The notes below the pieces were generated by a model. The model did no database searches and was not told the DNA's origin. It saw only the letters and a list, made by a program, of their open reading frames with translations. A program made the translations under genes and the position numbers. From Pollenia angustigena (Eukaryota > Arthropoda > Insecta > Diptera > Polleniidae), in NCBI GenBank assembly GCA_930367215.1, contig OV884056.1, positions 48,112,308 through 48,176,307 of the forward strand: a stretch of DNA of 64,000 nt. The letters run 5' to 3'. This document shows, piece by piece, positions 31,498 through 43,200 of this stretch (within the stretch, counting starts at the first letter, position 1; each line of letters begins with the position of its first letter).

Positions 31498-33129
31498 AAA
31501 CAGCACTTTTGTGATTGTATATTTTTCCCAATAACAGGCGTATATAAATTTTTCCATGATCGAAATTGTTGCAGGTTGTAACTAATGTTTGCACTTAATA
31601 ACCAGTTGAATACGATTTGGCTTTCATATTTTTCTCTGAAAAATGGGCAATCAAGTTACCGAAGAAATATCTCTGCGCAAAATAGGCTTAGCCGTCTTTA
31701 TAACCATTATAAGAGCAATGAAATTTGAAAGAAAATTTCGTACATTAGTTTTAAAGGACAACATAATACGTTTTATGAAAGACTGTGGGCACGTCCTAGA
31801 ATTCCAAATATACATACAAATTATATTTTAATTAACTTAATTTAGCTGGCAATAATCACAAAGACCTTTAGCTTGTTGTAGTAAAACATACCAGATTCTC
31901 TGGCGAAAATCAAAACTGCAACTATCACACTGTTACACTATGCAACTAGAAACTAGCCTACCGGGGGCTGTGAAAGGGTTTGTAACAGTTTTTTTTTTTT
32001 TAAGTAAAAACTATTTTCAGCAAATTTCCTTAAATAAAAAAGTAAAAATTTTCTGTTGTAAATTTTACCAAAACTTAAAGAACTTTCGGCAAATGATTAA
32101 TCAAATGAATTAATCAAAAAAAAAAAAAAAAAAAAAAAAAAAATTAGAAAAATGTTTACATTTTAATAATTTAAAATGAAATTAAATTTCACTTGAAAAC
32201 GCCTTAACTAAAAAAAAAAACAAATATTAAACAAAAGTACTTACCACAAGAAACCAAATACTTTTACAGCAGAATTTTGTTTTAAAAAAATAATCAAAGG
32301 ACTTTTGCCCATCTTTTATTTCAATCTCTTTGAAAAATGTCCTTAATAAATCACACAAATAATTTCGCATTTTCCAAGTCATTTAATACAGCCTGCCTTT
32401 CCTGCCTTTAATATTTATTAAAGTCGTTAAATTTAACTTGTTTATTTTAGGCAAATAAAAAAATATTTATTATCTAAATCTGATTATTTACGATGGCATA
32501 TTTGTTTTTATATTTATATAAAATTAAGTTACTTCAAATCAACAAACGAGCATGAAATGTTATTTCTTTGTGCCATTAGCCAAAACTGTATTTAGTGTAA
32601 ACAAAATAATGCGAATTTATTAGCGTGTACTGTAAATTGACTAAATAAACTTGATGTTAAACACTAAAAAAAGCAGAAATAAAACTTTATTACTTCATCA
32701 AGTCCCCTTTTAAATGTCATTCTTGATTAATACTTTTTACAGGGTAACGACCGCAATTGGCTTAATTAGTCTATTATGTTTCTATGGTGGAAAGGGGCCT
32801 CAAGATTGCAGAAATTTGCTGGCGATTTCGAAGATTTCGTAACGAAAAATTAGGTGGAAGTAGATGACAAATATCAAGATGATTACGGCATTCTGATGAT
32901 GTGCGGTCTGTGCGGAAAAGTTTAATTTTTGTTGTTTATTTTGCTAATGAAAATACAGTCTTAAAGATATTTTAATTATGTAAACCGAGTAAATAATACA
33001 GGACAGGAGAGAAGTGTGCACTATTCATTCTATTTTAACAAAAACAATTGAAAATTCACAAAGTATTCCATTGTTTCATATTGGTTGAAATATCTGCAAT
33101 ATTTTAATGAGAGTCACATTTATAAAATT
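31498..33129. other. no gene recognised; AT-rich with a long A tract
   Basis: There is a run of about 29 A at 32117-32143 and several A-rich patches. A short frame at 31643-31831 has no features. 32740-32935 has more balanced composition but reads as nothing I know. Confidence 0.45.
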
Positions 33130-34075
33130 ATAGCATATACAGTATTTTGGTTATAACTCACCAATTTCTTAACAGATTTGACTGGTTTATATACCGACGT
33201 CTTTAAGAAGAAATTTACCATTTCACGCCGGCGATAAAACGTGGAGTCGGATAAATCTATGGTAAAATACCCATTTTTCAAAAAAAAAAAAAAAATAAAA
33301 AATATGTATATTTTGGTCATAACTATTTTGTATCTGAACCGATTTGCCTGAGTTTTTCGCAAAAATAACGTAACCTCTAAAAATCAAATTTTACAGGAGA
33401 GAGTTTTACTATTTTATTTCATCTAAATTTTGTATAAAATTTTTCGCTTACGATAAATTTGTTCTTGCTATTAAATCGCAACGGTACCTTATGTGACCAC
33501 GACATTTTAGGAAATGATGAAAGTGTTGCCAATAACATCATTTATTAAAAAAAACCACAATTGAAAATGATGTCGCTTACGCTATTTTTGCGGATAACGC
33601 TCGATATGTTCTACTAAACGTTTCCGATCTTTTGATATATAAGACATATCAATAAGTCATATGCCAGCCCTTAAATTTTGGATGTTTTCTGTGGGTTAAT
33701 CACGCCCACATTTTAACGGATGCAATGTCCTGATAACCGAGATGTTTGTACCTAATTTGGAAACTTTAGCTCTTGCCGTTCTAGAGATATACAGATAAAA
33801 GAGATACAAACACAGCAACAACAAGCGATCTGGCTGAATTTCAATAGCAAGATTATGATGAGCATATCCGACAAAAATATATACCAACCAAGCCCCAACA
33901 TATTGGGGGGCTTCGAAAAACCTATTTCAACAGACAGACGGAATGATGGACGGACAGACAGATGGACAGTCGGATTTGAACTTCCTTTCTCATAAGGGTC
34001 TTACTTCTATATTGTAGATATTACAAAAGGAATGACAAAATTTTATTTACACTTTTACCTGGGGTGAAGGGTATA
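33130..34075 (+). mobile_element. DINE-1-like element, family B, with a nested MITE
   Basis: Homologous to 18495-19292 from CAGTATTTTGGTTA through ATACCGACGT, TTGCCGTTCTAGAGATATAC, a (GGACAGAC)n tract near 33950, to a terminal GGGGTGAAGGGTATA at about 34058-34072. A left-damaged copy of the 265-bp MITE interrupts it at about 33372-33606. Confidence 0.65.
33372..33606. mobile_element. second copy of the ATATCGA MITE, left end damaged
   Basis: The interior matches 26270-26512 (AAATTTTACAGGAGAGAG, AAGTGTTGCCAATAA, ATGTCGCTTACG). The right end ACGCTCGATAT is kept and the left TIR is eroded. The flanking family B sequence lines up across it. Confidence 0.6.
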
Positions 34076-35884
34076 ATAAGGAGTCCCTGTAAGTTATTCC
34101 AAAAAAAATGTACGAAAAAGCTTTTTTTTGGCAAAAAATGTTTACAAAATTTGTTCGGCTGACTCTAAACTATATTTCTGCCTTATATAGTAAAGTGGTA
34201 TCACCAAGTCTAAATAAACTGTAAGCAAAAAACTAATGACACCTTTTATTGAAGGCGGCCCACTGATTTGGAGAATGGTTCGAGGCCCATTAAAAAAATT
34301 GGTAACCGAAATTGCCAAACTGAGTATAAGGGTTTACTTCTAACCGTTGGTTATACATCGAAGCAATACTGTCCAGTCCACGTGTTTTTCAAAAAGTCTT
34401 CATTTGTCGCACACTGGAATGAACCAAATCGGTTCATTATTTCAACCAGACGCAGACGTTTGTGCAGAAGGAAAATATCTTTTTGACTTTATAGAGGACA
34501 TGGTAATGCAATTGGTAAGGCTTCGAATGCGTATACCTTAGTAATAGAGTCTAATCTGTTACCAGAGAATCAGTCGCCTCCAGCATGGTTATTGGTAGAA
34601 TATACTATAAAGAAAAATCCATCCCTCTGTACGTACATAAATCAAGCCGAAGCGATATCAATTGTACGGTAAGTATTTTTTTCTTTAAATCAAGTACAGA
34701 TTATTTAGTTGTCCATCCCTTAAATAATCCGAAAACGGGATTGACTCAATTCAACTCAATTCAAACTTGAAATAATCTGAAAGTGAGTATGGTTATTTCC
34801 CCAGAGACAGAGAGAATATTATATTCAGATTTACTTAACTATTTTACATGTTTGTCTCACTTTTGTTGTATTCTGCCATTTGTTTACAGAAGAAATCAAA
34901 ATAGTAATCTTTTCACTACTTTAAAAATTTGTTGCATTTAACTTATTAATGTTGACAAAAAGGATTTGGGAATTTTTGCTTCTTGTTTTTATTTTGGGAC
35001 ATGAAATTAACGTATGTTTTTTAGTAGTTTGTTGTTGTCTCTACACAAAACTTTTACAAGCAGTAGCGTATGCACGCATAATTGTTATCGAAAGTTATCC
35101 CGTCTTGGATTGTTTTAAGTACTTCTGTACTTACATTTTTATTATTGCGACATTGTTCTCTAGGCTAACGGCTTGCGCAGTTTGTTGCAGATGGCTTAGC
35201 TTTGCTTATATTACTGGTATTATTTCATAACAATAATATGTTTTATCCAAGTTGTAGAGGATGAGTCCTAACTGACCACAGTTCCTAATATCTACTTTTT
35301 ATATTATTACTTGAGGCTTGAACAGACAAAAATTGTCCTATTCGCCAGCAAGTTAAAATAATTTTTGGATAGACAAAAAGTAAAACGCGTGTATTTTTAT
35401 ATTTTTAAATTTGTTTATTCGGTAGTCAAACAGCAAAGAAGAACGATTATCTTAATGTGTTGCCTTTTATAGGTCAACTTACATATTGGACATTAATAAA
35501 AGGAATAATTGGAATATTGGAAATGAGTGACAATTTATACATATTGAGAGTTATTATAACGGCATAATTAGAGGTTTACTTAATTTTGCATGATTATGAA
35601 ACAAACAACAATAAATAAACAAGATCACTCAATGTTAAAAAAATAAAAACAAATAATAACAATTAAACTCAGTTACAGAACAAAGTACATATATAAAAAT
35701 TAAGTAGTTAAATTTCAATTACAGTGTGGCTTAAAACAAGGTAAACAAATAAAAGAAATAATACAAAATTAAATGAATCAAAATTCTATTAAAATAAAAT
35801 AAAAGTAAAATAATACTAATGACAAAATATTATTTTTAAACGCTACTAATGAAAATAATAAAAAATAAACTCTCTGTTACAAAG
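34076..35884. other. no gene recognised
   Basis: Mixed-composition DNA. 34250-34560 is less AT-rich, with short plus-strand frames of 60-70 residues but no known motif. A small TCAACTCAATTCAA repeat lies at 34748-34766. It could be host sequence or a very old element. Confidence 0.4.
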
Positions 35885-36075
35885 TCTTTAAGATTAAAAG
35901 CAATGACCCGTTTAATATAACGCACTTCCTGCACTATCTCATTCAGCACTATGGTTAAAACTAATGGTGAGAGAGGGCAACCTTGTTTTACGCCAGCATT
36001 CGTTGTGGGTTGCTAAAGACTCTATTGAGAAGGAATGATATCTCTGATCCATTATATTCGAGATTTAATAATGTT
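35885..36075 (-). pseudogene. LINE reverse transcriptase fragment
   Basis: The minus strand reads NAGVKQGCPLSPLVLTIVLN, then EIVQEVRYIKR, which is the RT motif 4 region (GVxQGCPLSP.LF.I.LNE). Upstream the frame is broken. A short orphan piece; clade unassigned. Confidence 0.7.
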
Positions 36076-36432
36076 TGTAAGGTTTTTGGGTACATATTTC
36101 ATATTTAAACACAAATAGTTCGATAGGCATATTTAAAACATGATATTTAATAGACATAACATGATAACTTTCTATGAATTTATCATAATATGCTCAAGAT
36201 GCAAACAAAAAATCTTTACTCTAATAATATTTTGCTATCGCCATTTGTAAATAAAGTTTGTATCAGTGGTATCGTTTGTTTTAAATATACCTATCGAAGA
36301 ATTTGTAAGTGAGTGGTTAAACAATTAAAAAAATATCCATTAAATAACAAGTTAAAGGAAATTTTAATTTTTTTTATTGTTGTGAAAGTGGTGCGGTATT
36401 ATAATATTATTACTTCTAATCTTATTGGGATT
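36076..36432. other. no gene recognised
   Basis: AT-rich flank between a LINE scrap and a DINE-1-like element. Nothing identifiable. Confidence 0.4.
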
Positions 36433-37112
36433 TTTATACCCTCCACCACAATTACTTGTGAAGAGGGTATACTAAGTTTGTCATTCCTTGTGAAATTTTT
36501 ATTATTCATCTCAGACCCCATAAAGTATATATATTCTGGGTACTTGAGTAATTCTTAGTCGATTTAGCCATATCCGTCTGTCTGTCCGTCTGTTGAAAAC
36601 GCGCTCACTTTCGAAAAACTAAAAAGAAATAAGCAAACTTGACACCAGGTAGTTGCTTGTAGTTATCTTAAGCAGTTTGGGATTGAAATCCAGCAAAATC
36701 GGTTTAGTAGGATCAGAGCTATGAATCAAAATGTGGAACCACCACATTAAAAAAATGGATAATGTTGCTACAAAAACTAAAATAAATGGTAGAACAATGC
36801 ACGAAATGATATAATATTTTGCAAAAATTTGTTTTATTCGATTGGAAATCACTCTGTAAAATTTCTGGAAGATCCGTCCATAATTTACCCTAGGCCCCAT
36901 ATAAGCCTTACTTTCGGAAAACGGCTTAGTACGCCTAAAACCGTAAAAAATAATGCTATCATAACATGTGAAATTTTGGGAAGATCGATCCATAAGTTAC
37001 GCTAGGCCCCATATAAAGCCCACCCTGGTAAAAGATAAAGATATTGCAGTAAACTTTCTTCCAGCTTAGCTTCATATGGCCAACAAAAAATGTTATGCAA
37101 TTTTGTGATATA

Positions 37113-37771
37113 AGCCTGGTACTCTGTTCAACATTTCACGTGAAAAGCTGTCAAAATGCATATGAAAAAAACTTGTGCGGAATATCTATGAAATAATGTT
37201 GATGAAGTTGTACTCTGTTTATTTTGTGAAAAAGTTCCGAAATGTTTCTGGCAACATTTTTTTTTACAACTGCGAAATAATGTAAGCTGCCTTTATTTCA
37301 CGTGGAATTTTAAGCAAACGCAAAAAAGTATGAACTTAATATTAAAAAAGAAATAAAAAATTAAAATAACACAACCGGTAACAGTTTTTTATCCATATTT
37401 ACTTTTTTTTATTAAATTTTTTATTAAAAAACAATAATTTTAGTAAAATACATGTGGCGTTTGTTTACATACACGAAACAATACATACATAGCATACTTT
37501 GAAGGAATAAAAACGTCAAATTGTACAAACTCGCAAGATTGGTAAGTGCCGGTTCACACACGTCAAGTTTGACTCGTCAAGTCTTGAGTTTTTAGGAGAG
37601 AAGGGAAAAGATATGGCATTCTCTTTTCCCTTCTCTCCTAAAAGCTCAAGGCTTGACGAGTCAAACTTGACGTGTGTGAACCAGCACTTACATTGATAAA
37701 TGCCAAAATTTTCGTGTGGAATAATCAATGTTGCTTAACATTTTTCACAAATTTGAACAGAATACTAGGCT
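37113..37771. mobile_element. TIR element, 659 bp, nested in the DINE-1-like element
   Basis: TIR AGCCTGGTACTCTGTTCAA left; AGCCTAGTATTCTGTTCAA inward from the right. Both sides carry ATA (37110-37112 and 37772-37774), a likely 3-bp target duplication. A 3-bp duplication would fit PIF/Harbinger, but no transposase is present to confirm it. It contains the foldback element 37542-37691. Confidence 0.7.
37542..37691. mobile_element. foldback MITE, 150 bp, nested inside the 659-bp element
   Basis: Nearly the whole length is one inverted repeat: ~70-bp arms with about four mismatches and a ~10-nt loop (TATGGCATTC). Ends are GTAAGTGC…GCACTTAC. ATTG occurs on both sides (37538-37541, 37692-37695) and may be the target duplication. 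Its RNA would form a long hairpin. Confidence 0.75.
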
Positions 37772-38168
37772 ATACAGTCCATAATTTACCATAGATCCCA
37801 TTTTAGCAACCTTCTGAAATTCACTGCAAACGCTAAAACTAATTGCTCCGATGTATTGAAATTTATGTTTTTAATACCAGAAATCGCTCTGCAGAGTTTT
37901 GGGATGATTGGTTCATAGCTTACCATGGCTTCAATATAATTTGTTCTCCTGAAAATCATTAAAGTTCAGCTTAATCTGTTACGAAGCATGATACTTTACT
38001 CAAGCTATTTAAAATTGATAAAAAAAGCATTAAGTTTTCTGATTGTCGGTCAATAATTTTATAAAGGTCTAAACCGCAATCAATTTCAATGCAGAGTTCT
38101 GTTTTTATAAAGATAATAATAATAAATAGAAACTGGGAATTATTTCCTTCCGAAGTTAACTTTATATT

Positions 38169-38422
38169 ATATTCAACATTTTTCATTTTTCGAATTTATT
38201 CTATGAGCTAAATTTCAGTTATGTATTTTATAAAGCTTTTTTGTAATAGTTCTATTCCTACAATTTTTCAGAAAAAAGAAAATACAATATAATAGTCTGG
38301 TAGTGTATAAAGTCATTTCTGAAAAATTGTAGGAATAGAACTATTACAAAAAAACTTTATAAAATACATAACTGAAATTTAGCTCATAGAATAAATCCGA
38401 AAAATGAAAAATGTTGAATATG
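38169..38422. repeat. long inverted repeat (106-bp arms) inside the family A element
   Basis: Arms 38169-38274 and 38316-38422 are near-perfect reverse complements, with a ~41-nt loop. One arm also occurs at about 27318-27430. The flanks share AATAATAAATAGA-like sequence, so the hairpin is probably a separate insertion. Confidence 0.7.
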
Positions 38423-38525
38423 ATAATAAAAATAAATAGACATTATACAGATATTGCTCCCAAAACTTTCGAACTTTCGGTGGAGGGTATATAAGATTCG
38501 GTACAGCCGAATATAGCATGCTTAT

Positions 38526-40149
38526 TTGTTTTGTTTATATTTTAAAAAATATTATAACTTTTAAACTTATTATGATTAATATTTCAATAATATGATTAAT
38601 AGGGATATAACTTTTTAACAATTTTTTAAAATATCAAAATTGGCATAGCACAGTCCGATAGAGCATAAACAACTTTACGGGAACATATATTTATTTTTTC
38701 GCTAAGGTCAAAAAAGTTCACGCACCAACCGCGATGAAGTTTTGAATATTTTTAATTTTCTTTTTGGTTAAGAAAAGTTAATAATATGTTTATTTAAAAC
38801 AAAAATTAACTCAAGTATGAAATTTCATTAATATTTGGAGATGGTAAGAGATTTTTCAGCAAACTAAAACGTATCTTTAACCTTGTTTAACAAAAAAATA
38901 AAAATAAAAAATAATAAAAAACACCGTATAAAATTATGAATATTCAATATTGCATTGGTTTAGAAAAACCAATTGGTGCGTGAACTTTTTTGAGAAAAAT
39001 TACAAAAGATTATGATTTCTGTGGTTACTAGGACATGGTTGACCTCATGGTACTATGCCAAAAAATTGGTTATACCCCTAATGATTAATTCTTAGCTTAC
39101 AATCAGTGGACTGTTAAATTTAATAATAAAAAAACAAATAACAACATTAACCATTTTATAATATTTAGTGGCCGTGGGTGTTTAATGGACAACTTTTGTT
39201 ATTGAAAAATTAGTTCTATGGATAAACATATTTTATAACAAAAGTTTGGTAAGTCAATAACCACCTACTCTATTTTTGAAGAATATTTTTAGCCAAAAAC
39301 TTAAAGTTGACCTTTACCCTGATATGAATAAATGAAATTTGACTTCAATCAAAGTTTTAAATTAAAAGTTTTGATGTAAAAACTTCTAACATTCTTTATG
39401 TTGCTAAAACTTTTATCAGTAGCCAAATGCTGCTACAAACAAAAAACAAATTTACAATATTTGCAATAAAGAAGTAAAGGAATGTTATGTTTGTACGCTG
39501 AAACTCATTTGATAGTCAGGCAATAAATTAAAAAAACATATTATTTGATTTTATTCTAACAATCGAATGTTCGATTTAAATTACATAAATAACTTGATTT
39601 AAAATAAAATAACACAGAAATAAACAAAAAAAAAGAAGCACAAAAAATAAATTATATGAATGTTTGTTTTCATATTTTGTATGGCAAATTACAGCCATAA
39701 AATGTAAGAATACAATAACAGTCTGCCGAACAATGTCGACTGCTATCGTTCGCATGCATTTTCAACGACAAGCAGCTGATATTTTTTGTCGATTTTTATT
39801 TCCAAACTAGGGTTTTATTAAAATAACTGCTGATGTGGCAATACAGTTATTTCACAATAAATAAATTAATTAAGTTAGAAACGTGAAACCATTCAACCGA
39901 GAAGTTAGTTAGTCGACCGCTTAAGAGAACGATAATGAGTGACTTGTTGAATATATGTACCTTTTACGAATGTGGAGTTTATTTTGGATCTGAGAAAAAT
40001 CATGAACCAATCTTCTAAAATCTGATATTAAAACGTCTGTCTACCCCTTTCATAACAGTATTTATACTATTCGTTATGGTTTTGGAAGTATTAAGGTGCG
40101 TTTTTGATTTCTTAAACCAAATTTGACCGAATATTATCATTACAATATT
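38526..40149. other. no gene; contains a TIR element near 38637-39066
   Basis: Apart from the 38637-39066 element the sequence is AT-rich with no coding homology. 39715-39920 is less AT-rich but unrecognised. Confidence 0.4.
38637..39066. mobile_element. TIR/MITE element with inverted TCAAAAAAGTTCACGCACCA
   Basis: TCAAAAAAGTTCACGCACCA near 38708-38727 is inverted at about 38977-38996. Weaker outer matches (TTGGCATAGYAC) near 38639 and 39066 suggest the true ends are there. Non-coding; resembles a Tc1/mariner-type MITE in style only. Confidence 0.5.
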
Positions 40150-40258
40150 AACGCCCTGCGGGAAATTTGTGTCAATTGGTCCAACATACTTGTCCTGGGA
40201 GTTGTGAAAATAGAACAGGTACAAAAAGAAAGAACTCATGTCCAGTGAAAGGAAAGAC
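40150..40258 (+). repeat. dispersed segment shared with 19676-19790
   Basis: It matches the reverse complement of 19676-19790 at about 90% and stops exactly where LINE coding begins (after GTCCAGTGAAAGGA). Both copies keep the reading CQLVQ..GPGSCENRTGTKRK-like in one frame. At 19676 it abuts a DINE-1-like end, so it probably belongs to that repeat, with the LINE truncated into it. Confidence 0.55.
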
Positions 40259-41443
40259 AATCATAATAAAAAAGGCATATAGAGAATCTATGAATAACTT
40301 TTATAAAAATGGTTTAGAAAATGTTAAACAAGATCCAAAAAAAAGTTGGAAGTTTATAAATGAAACGCTTGGTAGAAGTTCACAACGTTCTTTACCCATT
40401 AAACATGAGAATGGTGATGATATTTCTGATGATTGGGAAAAATCTGAGGTTTTGAATAAATATTTTGTTCAATCAGTGGCCAGTTTAAGGTCACAAATTC
40501 AGGTTTTGCCAACTGATTCCATAAACACTTACTCGATGCACAACAAGGTTTGCATTTAATTTTACAACACTAGTTGAGATGGAAAGTGTTATATTGCAAT
40601 TGACACCGAATAAAAGTTGTGGTTACGACAATATTTCAGCAAAAATATTGTTAAAGTGTGTAAATGAAGTAACACCTTACCTTGTGAATGTTTTTAATAA
40701 TATTATAAGCACAAGCACCTACCCGATTGTCGTAAAAATTCATAAAGTTGCTCCTGTACCTAAGGGGAAATGTCCAATAGCAGCCAGTATGTACAGACCA
40801 GTAGCAGTACTCTCCATAATAAACAATGTTTTTGAAAGAATTTTATATAACCAAATTTCATCGTATATGTATAGCAATAATTTACTTAACAACTTTCAAT
40901 ATGGTTTCAGAAAAGGATGTGGAACAGAAGAAGCAGTCGTTAATGTTGTTAATTTCATTTGTAAAAGTTTGGATGAAGGACAAAGCGGCGTAGCTGGCAT
41001 TTTTTATGATTTAAGCAAGGCTTTTGACCTCACTGATCATAGTATTTTGCTTCAAAAACTAAAATTTTACGGTATTTTCGGGAAGGACTTGCTCTTATTG
41101 CAGAGTTATTTAACTAAACGGCAGCAGTTTGTACAAATTGGTGAAGTTAAAAGCTCATTACGTGCAGTTTCATATGGCGTGCCTCAGGGTAGTGTACTCG
41201 GGCCCTTGTTGTTTACCATTTTTCTCAATGACTTACATAACCTTGACCTTACTTGTAACATATTTATGTATGCGGATGATATTTGCTTATTTTATCCATA
41301 TAAGCACGAGACGGTAGTATGAGCTAACATGGAACGTGATGCAGCTTTGATATCTAAATTTGCACGGATAAACAAACTTGTTTTAAACGCAGATAAAACT
41401 CAGTTACTAAGATTTAGGCCCACCCGTCAAACTAACACCTTTT
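40259..41443 (+). pseudogene. CR1/L2-like LINE reverse transcriptase, N-terminal part
   Basis: KKAYRESMNNFY linker, DPKKSWKFINETLGR, then after a stop near 40557 PNKSCGYDNISAKIL, FQYGFRKGCGTEEA, FYDLSKAFDLTDHSIL (first catalytic D), GVPQGSVLGPLLFTIFLNDL and MYADDICLFY with the catalytic ADD at about 41272-41280. A TGA follows at 41322, and RT continues (RDAALISKFARINKLVLNAD) to the insertion break. Most of the frame is open, with two stops. Confidence 0.85.
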
Positions 41444-41454
41444 CAGTGTTTGTT
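41444..41454. repeat. 11-bp target site duplication CAGTGTTTGTT (second copy 42526-42536)
   Basis: CAGTGTTTGTT flanks the minus-strand LINE on both sides inside the plus-strand LINE frame, proving the insertion and its limits. Confidence 0.9.
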
Positions 41455-42525
41455 ATATATATATTGATTCCTATGGTTCCAAGTTGGAACAAAGGGCCGT
41501 AACGAAATTCTTCCATTGGGATCTGTCCTGTGCGATTTGTCTGATCTCAGACCAAGTTCTTCTTGTTTCGCTAATTTCGGATTCTAGTTGCCTTCTCCAG
41601 GTGTTAGCTGGTCTACCTCTTCTTCTGCTGCCATGAGGGTTCCAATCAATTGCCATCTTTGGTATATCATCATGGGGTCTTCTCAAAATATGACCAACCC
41701 AGCTCCATTTCCTCTTTGCAATTTCTATGCGAATTGGTATTTCACCTGTTCTTTGCCAGAGGTCTCTGTTGGAAACTACGTTCGGCCAAAATATTCGCAA
41801 AATTTTTCGCAAGCAACGATTAACAAATACTTGCAGGGATTGAATGTCGCTTGCAGTAGAGTTCCAGGACTCACATCCATATAGCAGGATAGAGCGAACA
41901 TTAGAGGAAAAAAGGCGAAGCTTAGTTTTTATATGTATTTGTGGTGACTTCCATACTCTTTGTAATGCACCAAAAGACTGTTTTGCTTTCCTTATGCGAT
42001 ATGCAATATCATCACGTGAGCCGCCTGTTGTTGATATGATACTTCCTAAGTAGCAAAACGATTGGACGTCCTCGAGTTCTATGTTGTTTACTCGGAACTT
42101 GGAGAGATTAGTCGAATTGATACGTAGAACCTTAGTTTTGTCGAAGTTAATGTGAAGACCGACACCAGATGCTAGCTGATGTATCTGATCCAATTTGGCT
42201 GACATGTCGGTAAAGTTATGTGCGAGCAGGCAAATATCATCAGCGTAGTCAAGGTCTTCCAATCGACCATTCATACCCCATGTAATGCCTCTTCTTATTC
42301 GGGTTGTTTGCTGCATAATTGAATCCAATACAATATTGAATAACAGCGGAGATAGGATACATCCCTGTCGTACCCCAGTGCTTATACCAATCGGATTGCT
42401 TAACGTGCGTTCATGCAGTACTCGACTTGTTGAGTTGCCATACAAAGCTTTGATTAAGTCGATTAGCACAGGTGGAACTCCCTTGCATCGAAGTGCGTGC
42501 CAAATTGCCTGATGGTGGATCGTAT
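41455..42525 (-). mobile_element. 5'-truncated RTE-like LINE inserted in the CR1/L2-like LINE
   Basis: A 1071-bp minus-strand insertion, with a short (AT)n tail at its 3' end (41455-41463) and an 11-bp target duplication. It retains only the second half of the RT protein, open from 42519 to 41471. The same family left the relics at 9230-9665 and 11030-11280. Confidence 0.85.
41471..42519 (-). pseudogene. RTE-like reverse transcriptase, C-terminal ~350 residues, intact frame
   Basis: The frame enters at the truncation point with TIHHQAIWHALRCKGVPPVL, then GVRQGCILSPLLFNIVLD, LDYADDICLLAHNF (catalytic ADD), GLHINFDKTKVL, FCYLGSIISTTGGSRDD, and a C-terminal domain with WVGHILRR and RRRGRPANTWRR, ending at 41471. 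No stop occurs over about 350 codons. The N-terminal endonuclease and first RT motifs are absent because of 5' truncation, so the protein is not functional. The RTE assignment is by motif style; an unrelated clade with a similar GVRQGC…WVGHILRR layout is possible. Confidence 0.82.
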
Positions 42526-42536
42526 CAGTGTTTGTT

Positions 42537-43109
42537 GATGGTAGAGAAATTTTTTAAACCAGTAGCATAAAATACTTGGGTATTATTTTACAAAGCAATC
42601 TCACTTGGAATGAACACCTACAATTTTTAAGGAAAAAAACAGCTCAAGCGGTTGGTATTTTGTATAAATTCAGAAATAAGTTTGATAAAGATACTAAACT
42701 TTCAGTATATAATGCCCTTATTCAAAGCTATTTGAATTATTTAACCATTTGTTTTGGTTATAAAAAGAGTAATGAATTTAAAGCCCTTCAACGTATGCAA
42801 AATAAAGCTCTAAAGACTGTCTACAATCTGCCAATAACATACCCAACTACATCGTTATATATTGATAAATGTCTTTCAGTTTTGCTCATTTATGGTATTT
42901 ACAGGATGCAACTTCTCACATACGTATTCAAGTGTCTGCACAATATTGGACATCACACTATACATTTCATAAGGAACAATCATGTGATAAATACAAGAAA
43001 TAATGAAGACTTAAGAATCGCCTGGTGTAGGTTGGAAACTACTAAACAGCGCGTGGAATTCATGGGTAGTCGTGAATTTAATAAATTAACCCTAATTTTA
43101 AAAAAATGA
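42537..43109 (+). pseudogene. CR1/L2-like LINE reverse transcriptase, C-terminal part
   Basis: The plus strand resumes after the duplication and reads IKYLGIILQSNLTWNEHLQF, then LIQSYLNYLTICFGYKKS, LQRMQNKALKTVYNLPI, and ends at TGA near 43109. This is the thumb and C-terminal region downstream of the ADD box in CR1/L2-type RTs. It follows on from 40259-41443. Confidence 0.82.
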
Positions 43110-43200
43110 AAATAGAATTTCCGTCTTTAAAACACTTCTTAAACAACACATTCGGCAATATATAAATGAACTTTTTATATAATGTTATCGATTTAAATGA

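Larger units (their letters stand above)
36433..38525 (-). mobile_element. DINE-1-like element, family A, minus strand, carrying nested insertions
   Basis: Read on the minus strand it starts at about 38525 with the CGGCTGTACCGAATC hairpin and ATACCCTCCACC, and ends at 36433 with GGTGGAGGGTATAA after ATATATACTTTATGGGG and (GACGGACA)n. Removing 37113-37771 makes the flanking sequence colinear with the 29751-31497 copy. A 106-bp-arm inverted repeat lies at 38169-38422. About one to two array units remain (near 36892 and 37008). Confidence 0.72.
40259..43200 (+). mobile_element. 5'-truncated CR1/L2-group LINE, split by another LINE
   Basis: A plus-strand non-LTR element starting inside the endonuclease-RT linker (KKAYRESMNNFY) and running through RT to the C-terminal stop at 43109, with an AT-rich 3' end. 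A minus-strand RTE-like LINE interrupts it at 41455-42525, flanked by an 11-bp duplication. The CR1/L2 assignment rests on GVPQGSVLGPLLFTIFLNDL and the C-terminal LQRMQNKALK/YNLP region; its 3' limit is not exact. Confidence 0.8.

Noticed and set aside
32117..32143. Long A run as a retroposed mRNA tail
   Set aside because: No coding or LINE sequence upstream and no flanking duplication.
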